Positions 1 to 6,015 of a DNA stretch of 56,108 bases are shown piece after piece. Within the stretch, counting starts at the first letter, position 1. Each line of letters opens with the position of its first letter. This DNA is from Mycobacterium alsense (lineage in GTDB: Bacteria > Actinomycetota > Actinomycetes > Mycobacteriales > Mycobacteriaceae). The notes below the pieces were generated by a model. It did no database searches. It was given only the letters and a program-made list of their open reading frames with translations, and was not told where the DNA came from. A program made the translations under genes and the position numbers. The DNA is taken from NCBI RefSeq assembly GCF_002086635.1, contig NZ_MVHD01000036.1, positions 1 through 56,108 of the forward strand, written 5' to 3'.

Positions 1-134
1 CATGTGGACCCAGGCCGCCACGACGATGAGCACCTACCAGGCCACCGCCGCCGCCACCGGCCCCGCCGCGGGCCTGTGCGGCCTCTGTGGTGGCCTGGTA
101 GGTGCTCATCGTCGTGGCGGCCTGGGTCCACATG
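1..134. repeat. 46-bp perfect inverted repeat at the window edge
   Basis: Bases 1-46 are the exact reverse complement of bases 89-134, with a 42-bp spacer (47-88). Base 1 already pairs with base 134, so the left arm may continue outside the window. The right arm is authentic PPE coding sequence on the minus strand (from the Met-Trp-Thr-Gln segment). The left arm therefore re-reads that gene in antisense. A fold-back at a contig end (assembly or library artefact) is the simplest explanation; a real palindrome is the alternative. Confidence 0.9.
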
Positions 135-565
135 CGCGCGTAGTCGGCCTCGTTGACCGCGATCGGAATGGTGTTGACGCCAAAGAAATTCGTCGCCACC
201 AGGACCGCATGGATCGCGTGGTTGGCGGCCAGCTCGGCCAGGGTCGGCATCGCCGCCAGCGCGGCGGCGTACGCCCCGGCCACGGCCTCGTGCCGCGCGC
301 CCGCCTCGGCGCTGAGCATGCCGGCCAGCGCCAGCCAGTCCAGATACGGCCCGTGCGCGGCGACGTATGCGGCCGCGGTCGGCCCCTCCCACACCTGTTG
401 CGCCCCCGCCAGCACCGCCCCGAGTTCGGCCGCGGCGGTCTGGTATTCGACGCTCAACGCGGTCCAGGTCTGGGCGGCGGCGAGCAGCGGCCCCGGTCCC
501 GGGCCCGAGCTGAGCAACGCCGAATGCACCTCCGGCGGGAACGCCATCCAGATCGGCGCCAGCAT
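1..565 (-). CDS. PPE family protein, N-terminal part (truncated by window edge)
   Basis: The product begins MLAPIWMAFPPEVHSALLS and shows the PPE fold: a Pro-Pro-Glu near residue 10, a W-x-G turn (WEGP), and the conserved segment ATNFFGVNTIPI. PPE proteins pair with a PE partner as a helical heterodimer secreted by ESX type VII systems. The sequence is close to PPE4, the ESX-3-associated PPE. The start ATG lies 2 bp after the PE stop, so the two are co-translated. About 188 codons are present, but those read from bases 1-88 (after Met145, roughly the last 30 residues) lie in the inverted repeat and its spacer and are probably unreliable. No ESX core gene is visible; any would lie beyond the left edge. 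Confidence 0.8.
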   Translation of the reverse strand, partial: MLAPIWMAFPPEVHSALLSSGPGPGPLLAAAQTWTALSVEYQTAAAELGAVLAGAQQVWEGPTAAAYVAAHGPYLDWLALAGMLSAEAGARHEAVAGAYAAALAAMPTLAELAANHAIHAVLVATNFFGVNTIPIAVNEADYARMWTQAATTMSTYQATTEAAQARGGAGGGGGGLVGAHRRGGLGPH

Positions 566-567
566 GC

Positions 568-864
568 TCACCCGTACGTCGACGCGGCTGCCGCGTCGCC
601 GACGGCGTAGTTGGCGCCGGCGTGTTCGACGCCCACCCCCGCTCGGCCCAACACCTCGACACCGCGCCCCGCCGCCGTTTCGTGCTGAGCCGCCTCCGCG
701 CTGAACTGCAGCGCCGCCTGCACCGAAACGGGGTCGGACCCGGGCGGTAGCACCGTCGAGATCGTCGGGACCGCCGCGGCGTGCGCCGCCGCCAGGCGGG
801 CGGTGATCGCTTCCACGGCCGCGCTGGTCGCCGCCAGACCCTCGGGAACGACCCGTAAAGTCAT
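568..864 (-). CDS. PE family protein (PE5-like)
   Basis: A 98-aa protein beginning MTLRVVPEGLAATSAAVEA, consisting of a PE domain only, with the Pro-Glu at residues 7-8. It has the length and sequence style of PE5, which pairs with PPE4 in the ESX-3 locus. It partners the PPE encoded 2 bp downstream. Its ATG overlaps the stop codon of the upstream membrane-protein gene (ATGA), so all three are probably one transcript with coupled translation. A YxxxD/E-type secretion signal should follow the PE helices. The upstream neighbour is not eccC3, so this looks like a paralogous pair rather than the ESX-3 pair itself. Confidence 0.85.
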   Translation of the reverse strand: MTLRVVPEGLAATSAAVEAITARLAAAHAAAVPTISTVLPPGSDPVSVQAALQFSAEAAQHETAAGRGVEVLGRAGVGVEHAGANYAVGDAAAASTYG

Positions 865-1367
865 GGTTCACACCCCTTGAGCGTCGCGGCCGCGATCACC
901 CAACCGAGCAGGCCCGCCGCCAGCCCGAAACCCAAGTGGAACAACGCCCTTTCGGTCATCCACGCCCCGAACAGAACCCCACCCGAGTCGGCGAGCGCGA
1001 CCAGGTGAATCGGCGCGGCGGCGAGCACCACCAACCACCGCCGCGTCCCGGCGACGGGTGTCGCGGCCACCGCGTACAGCAGGACGGCGGCCGCCACGTA
1101 GCGCACGCTGACCCCCGCGCCCGGGAAATGCATCGCGAACGTCGCGACCGTCGAGGCCGCCCCGACCGCGACCACCGTCGCCCGCCGGTGGGTCGCCAAC
1201 ACAACCCCAACCAAAAGGGTCAGCCAGATCAAGCCCCGATGCCCGGGCAGGCACATCGGAATGCGGACGTCCGCGTACGCCACGATCGCGACCACCGCCA
1301 TTGCGGGGAACACGACCTCTCGAGCGACAACGCGGTTGACCGGGCGGGTGAGGGCCGAAGACATCAC
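861..1367 (-). CDS. Small polytopic membrane protein, first gene of the PE/PPE operon
   Basis: A protein of about 168 aa with four to five hydrophobic segments (for example VVFPAMAVVAIVAY and LIWLTLLVGVVLA) and a hydrophobic C-terminal third. I do not recognise the family. The start is placed at GTG 1367 because a TAATGT hexamer at 1375-1380 lies exactly 7 nt upstream, which predicts leaderless translation; ATG 1364 is the next codon and equally possible. The gene overlaps the PE start codon by ATGA. The context suggests expression with the PE/PPE pair, but a functional link is inference only. Confidence 0.6.
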   Translation of the reverse strand: MMSSALTRPVNRVVAREVVFPAMAVVAIVAYADVRIPMCLPGHRGLIWLTLLVGVVLATHRRATVVAVGAASTVATFAMHFPGAGVSVRYVAAAVLLYAVAATPVAGTRRWLVVLAAAPIHLVALADSGGVLFGAWMTERALFHLGFGLAAGLLGWVIAAATLKGCEP

Positions 1368-1374
1368 CTGCGGA

Positions 1375-1380
1375 ACATTA
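1375..1380 (-). promoter_or_regulatory. Predicted leaderless -10 hexamer for the membrane protein/PE/PPE operon
   Basis: TAATGT followed by 7 nt and GTG. This matches the mycobacterial leaderless arrangement TANNNT-N6/7-start. No convincing -35 was seen. Confidence 0.5.
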
Positions 1381-1394
1381 CCCGCATTGACTCC

Positions 1395-1424
1395 TTGAAT
1401 GAGGACGTTTCCCCGCACTAATTT
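1395..1424 (+). promoter_or_regulatory. Predicted leaderless promoter for the lipoprotein/TiaS-like operon
   Basis: TTGAAT (1395-1400), an 18-bp spacer, then TAATTT (1419-1424), followed by 6 nt and ATG 1431. Both hexamers resemble a vegetative promoter, and the geometry places transcription at or next to the start codon. Confidence 0.55.
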
Positions 1425-1430
1425 GTGTAC

Positions 1431-1868
1431 ATGCGGTTCAGTGCCCTCCGGCTGCTCATCGCGGTTTTGGCCTCGGCGGTGGTCGGTAGCGGGGTCGCTT
1501 CGTGCGCGGGGGCGGCGACCGGCGGCGCGAGGCCGCTCGTCGTGCGCCAGGACCAGCGGGTCCTCGGCCGCTTCACGTTGCCGCAATTGCGGAACCTCCC
1601 GCAGGTGCAGATCGCCACACCGCAATCGCGCGGCGCACAGGTCCAGCAGGGACCCACCGTGCGCTCGGTGCTGCGGGCCGCGAACGCCGCCGGCGTCGAC
1701 CGCGTGCGCGTCGAAGGTCGCGACCCCGCGCAGACGCTGACCGACGCCGAGCTCACCGAGCAGGTCATCCTGAACGTGACGAAGCGAAACACGCTGAAGC
1801 TCACCGGAACCCAACTCGGCCGCGATCGATGGGTGCGCGACGTCACGGCGCTGGTGGTCAACCCGTGA
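1431..1868 (+). CDS. Putative lipoprotein with a molybdopterin-oxidoreductase-like fold
   Basis: About 145 aa. An N-terminal hydrophobic signal segment ends in a lipobox-like Val-Ala-Ser-Cys (Cys25), so the protein is probably exported and lipid-anchored. The mature part has the pattern of the sulfite-oxidase/molybdopterin-binding domain: a short beta segment, then FTLPQLRNLPQVQI, then a segment leading to VRSVLRAANAAGV. It is much shorter than true sulfite oxidases and lacks an obvious catalytic Cys in the usual place, so cofactor binding is doubtful. ATG 1431 is preferred over GTG 1425 because of the leaderless promoter. Its stop overlaps the next gene's GTG (GTGA), implying translational coupling to a cytoplasmic TiaS-like protein. 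Confidence 0.6.
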   Translation: MRFSALRLLIAVLASAVVGSGVASCAGAATGGARPLVVRQDQRVLGRFTLPQLRNLPQVQIATPQSRGAQVQQGPTVRSVLRAANAAGVDRVRVEGRDPAQTLTDAELTEQVILNVTKRNTLKLTGTQLGRDRWVRDVTALVVNP

Positions 1869-2653
1869 CCGGGAAGCGGGCGCTGGCCGGGGTGGATCTG
1901 CTGATCGGCATCGACGACACCGACGACCTGCGCAGCCCCGGAACGGGCCGCCGCGCACGGGCGCTGCTGCGCGAGCTCGCCGACGCGGGCCTGGGCGCCC
2001 CGGCGGGGGCGACCCGCCACCAGCTCCTCGTCGACGATCGAATCCCCTACACGTCACACAATTCCAGCGCCTGCCTGGCCTGGCGCAGCGCCGACGGGAA
2101 CCCACGGGCGGTGCTCGCCAAGGTCATCGAGCTGTCCGCGCGGTTCCTCGAGCGCGTCTGCCCACCCGATGCCGACCCGGGGCTCGTCGTCGCGATCCCG
2201 CGTGAGCTGGACGGTGCGGCGTCGGCGCTGGTGGATTTCGGTCGTCGCGCCAAGCGAGAAGTGCTGCGCACCAACGAGGCCCGCGAACTCGCGGCGAGTC
2301 TGGGCGTGCATCTTTCCGGACACGGCGGCACCCAGGACGGGGTGCTGGGCGCGTTGGCCGCGGTCGGGCTGCATCTGTCGGGCAACGACGGCCTGTTCAT
2401 CACCCTGCCGGGCCTCTACGAGCTTCCCGGCCAGGCCACCCTCGACGAGCTGCGCGGGCTCATACCCCTCGACCACGCCCGCGACGGCGACCATCGCCGG
2501 CCGGGGCCCGGCGAGCGGATCGAGCTGGGTGAGTGGGTGCATCCGGTGTGGCTCGAGGGTCGAACCGTGTTGCTCCTGGACCCGCCCCGGGAGGACCCGG
2601 ACGGCCGCCGGGTGTGGCGCACCGCGCCCCGGGCGGTGGTCAAGCAGCACTGA
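1865..2653 (+). CDS. TiaS-like protein (tRNA-Ile2 agmatinylcytidine synthetase-like)
   Basis: A 262-aa protein. It carries LLIGIDDTDDLRSPGTG at residues 12-28, matching the Asp-rich N-terminal motif of archaeal TiaS (IGIDDTDS), and GGTQDGVLGALAAVGL from about residue 154, which resembles the TiaS catalytic-core segment. Archaeal TiaS (about 420 aa) attaches agmatine to C34 of tRNA-Ile2. This protein lacks the C-terminal OB-fold/zinc part, and bacteria use TilS/lysidine for that job, so the real substrate is unknown. The start is the GTG that overlaps the stop of the upstream lipoprotein gene. Family assignment is fairly secure; the function is not. Confidence 0.65.
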   Translation: MTGKRALAGVDLLIGIDDTDDLRSPGTGRRARALLRELADAGLGAPAGATRHQLLVDDRIPYTSHNSSACLAWRSADGNPRAVLAKVIELSARFLERVCPPDADPGLVVAIPRELDGAASALVDFGRRAKREVLRTNEARELAASLGVHLSGHGGTQDGVLGALAAVGLHLSGNDGLFITLPGLYELPGQATLDELRGLIPLDHARDGDHRRPGPGERIELGEWVHPVWLEGRTVLLLDPPREDPDGRRVWRTAPRAVVKQH

Positions 2654-2823
2654 GGCCGTCTGGACCGCGCGTGCAGATCGCCTGTGGCCCTGTCTGATTC
2701 GATCTGCGCGGAAAGGCCGACCATGTCGTCATCGCCAACGCTGTCGCGGGTGACATCACCTGGCTTCGCAGGGACCGTGGCAACCTTCGTCCCGATAGGC
2801 AGATCTCGTCAACCTGCCCGGAG

Positions 2824-3192
2824 TCAGCGCAACTTCTGCGCGAATTCGATGATGTTGCCGTCGGGGTCGGCAATGTGCAGCGTCCTTTCGCGCCATGGCC
2901 GATCCACCGGCCCGCTGAGGATCTCGACACCGAGCCCCTGCAACCGCTCCGCTTCCCGATCGACGTCGTCGATCAGGAAGCCGATCTCGCCGCACGGTGC
3001 GTTGCCGCCTTCGCGACCGATCAGCCCCGGCAGCTTTGAGCGTTCGAAGAGCGAGAACTTGGTGTTGTCCATCGCGAACTCGACGTAGCCGTCGCCCTCG
3101 ATGCGCACCTCGAGCCCGATCGCGTCGCGGTAGAACGCCACCGACCGCTCGAGCGACTCGACATACTGGATCACGTAGTCCACGCGACGCAT
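2824..3192 (-). CDS. VOC-family (glyoxalase/dioxygenase-like) protein
   Basis: A 122-aa single-domain protein with the paired beta-alpha-beta-beta-beta modules of the vicinal-oxygen-chelate superfamily: an opening MRRVDYVIQYVESLERSVAF, FYRDAIGLEV, and the C-terminal signature HIADPDGNIIEF. Members are metal-dependent glyoxalases, dioxygenases or drug-binding proteins acting as dimers; the substrate cannot be told from sequence. ATG 3192 is chosen over the upstream GTG 3210 because TACGGT (3200-3205) lies 7 nt before it. The 170 bp downstream (2654-2823) hold no gene that I can support. Confidence 0.8.
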   Translation of the reverse strand: MRRVDYVIQYVESLERSVAFYRDAIGLEVRIEGDGYVEFAMDNTKFSLFERSKLPGLIGREGGNAPCGEIGFLIDDVDREAERLQGLGVEILSGPVDRPWRERTLHIADPDGNIIEFAQKLR

Positions 3193-3199
3193 GTAACAC

Positions 3200-3205
3200 A
3201 CCGTA
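3200..3205 (-). promoter_or_regulatory. Predicted leaderless -10 hexamer for the VOC gene
   Basis: TACGGT followed by 7 nt and ATG on the minus strand. It fits TANNNT-N7-start and supports the shorter protein. Confidence 0.4.
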
Positions 3206-3287
3206 TCCACTACCAGCGCATCGCCGAAAGCTCGAGAACGGTCAGGCTTTCTGCCGCGACGCCAGCCTTACTGCGGCTACCACACAT

Positions 3288-3800
3288 TCAGACCACCAGG
3301 CGGGGTCGTAGCCGCGACGCGGTGACATCGACCCCGGCCGCGAGGTCCTTGATCAGCGCATCGACGTATTCCACCAACCCGGCGACGTCGATAGCGTGCG
3401 GTGCCGGCGGATCCTCCTGGGCCAGGTGGGCGGCGGCCCTACGAAGCAGCGCGCTGGCCCCCTTGCGGTTGCCCCGCTGGACGTGGGTGATCCCCACCGC
3501 GAGCTGTGTCAGGCCTTGCCAGAGTGTCTGCTCGTGGGCCGGACCGTTCTTCCAGGCGGCCTCGAGCACCTCGTGCGCGTTGAATGCGAGGCCTCGATCC
3601 AGCAGATCCTGGGCATAGGCCAGGGTATCGGTCGGCGCCAGCGCCAGGTCGTCCGGAATGCGTGGAACGCCCGCACTGCCCGGCGGAAGCGGTCGCCCCA
3701 GGGCGTCGCGCGGTCGGGCACTCCGTGGCCGACCGGATTCGTCGCGATCACGCTGCGCCATCTTTCCATCATGACCCGCGACTCGGGATGGTGCGGTCAT
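3288..3800 (-). CDS. DUF309 domain protein
   Basis: About 170 aa. The hallmark DUF309 helices are visible: AHEVLEAAW, then LWQGLTQLAVGITHVQRGN and GASALLRRAAAHL. DUF309 proteins are small all-helical proteins of unknown biochemical role, common in actinobacteria and cyanobacteria. The N-terminal 50 residues are Arg/Pro-rich and poorly conserved. ATG 3761 (MAQRDRDES) is an alternative start, and neither has a good Shine-Dalgarno. No operon partner is evident. Confidence 0.75.
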   Translation of the reverse strand: MTAPSRVAGHDGKMAQRDRDESGRPRSARPRDALGRPLPPGSAGVPRIPDDLALAPTDTLAYAQDLLDRGLAFNAHEVLEAAWKNGPAHEQTLWQGLTQLAVGITHVQRGNRKGASALLRRAAAHLAQEDPPAPHAIDVAGLVEYVDALIKDLAAGVDVTASRLRPRLVV

Positions 3801-3877
3801 TAGTCGCCCGCCGACGTTTCCCGCCGCGGGTCCGGGTCAATCCCCTCACCACCGACGCCGCGACGCAGGGAGGAACC

Positions 3878-4280
3878 ATGGGTGCCCGACGGACTGCGTG
3901 TGGCCCGCGCTGCGGGTCGACGAGTGGACACCCACCCGGGATACGCTGCACATGTGGACGCAAATCGTCGGCAAGATCCGGTTGGCGCACGCGCCGTTGG
4001 TCAGCCATCCACGATTCCCGGTCGAGTTTCGTCGGCAAGGCCAGCCCGGTCCATTTCTTCTGGGGCGCAATGAATCTCGCCTGCACGCGGTTCTCGGGGC
4101 GGCCCGCCCCCACCATCCGGGCGGCGCGCCCAACTGCGGCGACTGGGTGATGGTGGAAGGGTATTCACGCGAGCTGAGCAGCGCCGGTTTCTGGTCGGGC
4201 GGGGCCGATGAGGGAGCGTTCTACTCCTACGCCTATCCCGAGCCGGACGGATTCGCCGACTGTCCCGTGGCCCCCCCGAG
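3878..4280 (+). pseudogene. Degraded DUF5996-family gene with internal deletion and frame changes
   Basis: Fragments of a DUF5996 protein appear in two frames. WPALRVDEWTPTRDTLHMW runs from 3901 in one frame. From about 4012 to 4108 the next frame gives FVGKASPVHFFWGAMNLA and FSGRPAP. From 4111 the first frame resumes with HHPGGAPNCGDWVM and AFYSYAYPEPDGFADCPV. Intact relatives are about 300 residues as I recall, so roughly 110 residues are missing between the first two blocks, and the C-terminus stops 6 bp before the convergent acetolactate synthase stop codon. The second frame change lies in a C-rich run (about 4103-4110). Sequencing error could explain the shifts but not the missing middle. 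Confidence 0.7.
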
Positions 4281-4285
4281 GCGTC

Positions 4286-5935
4286 TTACAGCGTCTCGTC
4301 CAGCTCGCCGAGGCGGTCGGTCAATCGCAGGTTGTCGGAATAGTCGACCGGGCAGGAGATCAGCGAGACGCCGTCGTCGTCGAGCGCGGCCTTCAGCGTC
4401 GGCAGCAGTTCCGCGGCGCTGTTGATCCGATATCCCTTGGCGCCGAAGCTTTCCGCATACCCCACGATGTCGGGGTTGGAGAACCTCACGTAGTGGTGCT
4501 CGCCGAGTTCGAGGTCCATCTTCCACTCGATCAGGCCGTAGCCGCCGTCCTCCCAGATCAGCACCACCAGCGGTATCCGCTCCCGCACGGCGGTCTCGAT
4601 TTCCTGGGAGTTCATCAAAAACGCGCCGTCGCCCACGACGGCCAGCACCTTGGCCTCGGGGCGCGCCAGCTTGACGCCGAGCGCCCCCGGCAGCGCAAAG
4701 GCCATGGTGGACAAGCCGTTCGAGATCAGGCAGGTGTTCCGTTCGTAGGTCGGGTAGAGCCGGGCCATCCACATCTTGGTGGCGCCGGTGTCGACCAGGA
4801 CCACGTCGTTGCGGCCCAGCGCCTCGCGGGTGTCGGCGACCACCCGCGCCGGCGCCAGCGGGTAGCGCGAATCCTGTTGTCCCCGGGCGAATTCCTCGGC
4901 AAGCAGGCCGCAGCCGGGCACCTCGGGCTCGGCCGCGAAGGCGTGGCCCTCGAGCGCTTCCGTGAGGGCGTCGAGTGAGGCGCTGATGTCGCCGACGATC
5001 CCGACGTCGACGGAGTAGTGCGCGTCGACCTCGGCGGGGAACCGGTGGATGTGGATGATCTTCTTGTCGGCGTGGGGGTTGATCCGGACGGGGTCGAATT
5101 CCTGCAGCTCGTAGCCGACGGCGAGCACCACATCGGCGTGGTCGAACCCGAAGTTGACGTAATCGTGCCGCATGAAGCCCAGGGTGCCGATGCTGTTGGG
5201 GTGGTCGTCGGGCATGACGCCCTTGCCGTGGAAGGTGTTGGCCACCGGAATGCCGAACTCGGTGGAGAACCGCACCAGGGCGGCGGTGGCGTCGCCGCGG
5301 GCGGCGCCGTGGCCGGCCAGCACCACCGGCCGGCGGGCGTTGCGCAGGATGTCCACGGCCCGCTCGACCTGGCGGGCCGCGGGCGCCTCGGCGCGAACGA
5401 CGTTGCGCGGCAACGGCGCCAGGTCGGGGTAGTCGGTGACGTCGGCGTCGATGTGCTCGGGTACCGCCAGGTAGACCGCGGCGGGACGTTCGCTCTCGGC
5501 GAGCTTGAACGCCTTGCGGAACATCTCGGGTATGGCGCGGGGGGTGGGGATGCCGGCGGCCCACCGCGTGATCGGGGCGTACATCGATACCAGGTCGACG
5601 TACTGGTGGGATTCCTTGTACTCGCGGTCCTGGCCCACCTGCGCGGAGATCGCGACCATCGGGGTGCTGTTGGTGGTGGCGTCGGCGACGCCGAGTTGCA
5701 TGTTGATCGCGCCGGGCCCCAGGGTGGACGACACCACCGCCGCGCGGCCGGTGACGCGCCCGTACATCTCCGCCATGAACGCCGCGGCCTGTTCGTGGCG
5801 GGTCAGCACATAGCGGATGTCCGAGGCGGCCAGCGCCTGCACGAAACGTATGTTCTCCTCGCCGGGCAACCCGAAGACCACGGCGACACCCTCGTTTTCC
5901 AGGCACTTGACCATCAGCTCCGCGGCCTTGCTCAT
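4286..5935 (-). CDS. Acetolactate synthase, AlsS-like (ThDP-dependent)
   Basis: About 549 aa with the three-domain ThDP enzyme layout. Visible features are the N-terminal FGLPGEENIRF, the catalytic Glu48 in RHEQAAAFMAEMYG, and a cofactor motif VGDGAFLMNSQEIETA followed by WEDGGYG. The C-terminus (IVGYAESFGAKGYR, CPVDYSDN) resembles the catabolic AlsS branch more than IlvB. It should condense two pyruvates to acetolactate. No small subunit, ilvC or acetolactate decarboxylase gene is adjacent. ATG 5935 is chosen because GGGAGG sits 7-8 nt upstream; the in-frame GTG 5941 abuts that site. It is divergent from gabD1 and convergent with the broken DUF5996 gene. Confidence 0.85.
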   Translation of the reverse strand: MSKAAELMVKCLENEGVAVVFGLPGEENIRFVQALAASDIRYVLTRHEQAAAFMAEMYGRVTGRAAVVSSTLGPGAINMQLGVADATTNSTPMVAISAQVGQDREYKESHQYVDLVSMYAPITRWAAGIPTPRAIPEMFRKAFKLAESERPAAVYLAVPEHIDADVTDYPDLAPLPRNVVRAEAPAARQVERAVDILRNARRPVVLAGHGAARGDATAALVRFSTEFGIPVANTFHGKGVMPDDHPNSIGTLGFMRHDYVNFGFDHADVVLAVGYELQEFDPVRINPHADKKIIHIHRFPAEVDAHYSVDVGIVGDISASLDALTEALEGHAFAAEPEVPGCGLLAEEFARGQQDSRYPLAPARVVADTREALGRNDVVLVDTGATKMWMARLYPTYERNTCLISNGLSTMAFALPGALGVKLARPEAKVLAVVGDGAFLMNSQEIETAVRERIPLVVLIWEDGGYGLIEWKMDLELGEHHYVRFSNPDIVGYAESFGAKGYRINSAAELLPTLKAALDDDGVSLISCPVDYSDNLRLTDRLGELDETL

Positions 5936-5944
5936 CCTCACACC

Positions 5945-5997
5945 TCCCTCGAGGGAACGATAGTGGCAGGCTGGGTGTTGGACCTCTTACCAACACC
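5945..5997. promoter_or_regulatory. Two palindromes between als and gabD1
   Basis: TCCCTCGAGGGA at 5945-5956 is a perfect 12-bp palindrome overlapping the als ribosome-binding site. GGTGTTGG-N8-CCAACACC at 5974-5997 is a perfect 8-bp inverted repeat in the middle of the 80-bp divergent intergenic region. The second has the form of a dimeric repressor or activator site able to control both genes. No regulator gene is adjacent. Confidence 0.5.
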
Positions 5998-6015
5998 AAC
6001 GCGAAGGATGTCAGC

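Noticed and set aside
2..610. Plus-strand frame at the left end with an N-terminus like PPE residues
   Set aside because: The resemblance (MWTQAATTMSTYQ) comes from the inverted repeat copy of the minus-strand PPE gene, not from a separate gene.
5939..5941. GTG 5941 as the acetolactate synthase start
   Set aside because: It directly abuts the GGGAGGT ribosome site, whereas ATG 5935 has proper spacing.
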